Origin: an uncultured Oscillospiraceae bacterium | GTDB lineage: Bacteria; Bacillota; Clostridia; Oscillospirales; Ruminococcaceae | NCBI GenBank assembly: GCA_900542145.1 | Contig: UQMF01000031.1 | Location: forward strand, 1-21,462 | Length of the DNA: 21,462 nt | Direction of reading: 5' to 3' | Part shown: positions 21,390 to 21,462 of the stretch, one piece after another | Position numbering within the stretch: the stretch's first letter is position 1 | Layout: the number at the start of each line of letters is the position of its first letter | The notes under the pieces: model-generated | What the model was told of the DNA's origin: nothing | The model's database searches: none | What the model saw: only the letters and a program-made list of their open reading frames with translations | Made by a program: the position numbers and the translations under genes

Positions 21390-21462
21390 TTTCGGTCCAG
21401 CCTTTTCCAAAAGGCTGGCGAGTCGAGGGCAGCGCCCTCGTCGCCGTCCGCAGACGGCGAAA
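21390..21462. repeat. Array of three perfect hairpins with a possible closing stem
   Basis: CCAGCCTTTT/AAAAGGCTGG (21397-21418, 10 bp), CGAGGGC/GCCCTCG (21424-21440, 7 bp) and TCGCCGTC/GACGGCGA (21441-21460, 8 bp) follow one another almost without gaps. TTTCG (21390-21394) can pair with CGAAA (21458-21462) as an outer stem. The element probably continues past the window. No gene is visible in 21343-21462. Confidence 0.75.

Overview
The window joins an AT-richer mobile region (about 1-7,080) to GC-rich chromosomal backbone (about 7,100-21,462). The organism looks like a Ruminococcus-type Clostridium-class Firmicute (Oscillospiraceae). Supporting this are a GH3 beta-glucosidase with the swapped domain order known from Ruminococcus albus and Butyrivibrio, a cdaA-cdaR locus, Tn916-type recombination genes, strong AGGAGG ribosome sites and extended -10 promoters. 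The species cannot be fixed from the sequence alone.

Region 1 (1-4,330) is the end of a prophage or prophage-like element. It holds the tail of a holin gene and a GH25 endolysin with two CW_7 repeats. Next is a terminator-bounded two-gene cassette: an AraC-type HTH protein with an unfamiliar C-terminal half, and an unknown 102-aa protein. A small excisionase, a second small DNA-binding protein and an intact Tn916-like tyrosine integrase follow. Region 2 (4,330-6,620) is a leftward two-gene cargo: a secreted, probably sortase-anchored protein with a ZinT-like domain, and an SDR oxidoreductase, each with a near-consensus promoter. Two DtxR-box-like sites lie at the start of the surface protein's transcript, suggesting metal control. 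Region 3 (6,622-7,080) holds a second copy of the last ~66 integrase codons with the same terminator. After it come clustered direct and inverted repeats that look like a recombinase attachment region. The cargo is therefore bracketed by two 231-bp, roughly 92% identical copies of the integrase 3' end.

The backbone has four transcription units. (a) 7,113-10,347, rightward and tightly coupled: low-molecular-weight tyrosine phosphatase, ECF transporter T subunit, cytidine deaminase, and a fused double-ATPase ECF A subunit. No substrate-binding S subunit is visible. (b) 10,499-12,644, rightward: MoxR ATPase and DUF58 protein. (c) 16,982-12,692, leftward: diadenylate cyclase CdaA, its regulator CdaR, a COG2509-type FAD oxidoreductase, then beyond a terminator a small four-cysteine protein. 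(d) 17,184-21,315, rightward: a 76-aa protein, a cytoplasmic domain-swapped GH3 glycosidase, a peptide-deformylase-family protein and an alpha/beta hydrolase.

The window closes in a compact array of three perfect hairpins, probably a dispersed intergenic repeat. No tRNA, rRNA, CRISPR array or transposase was seen.
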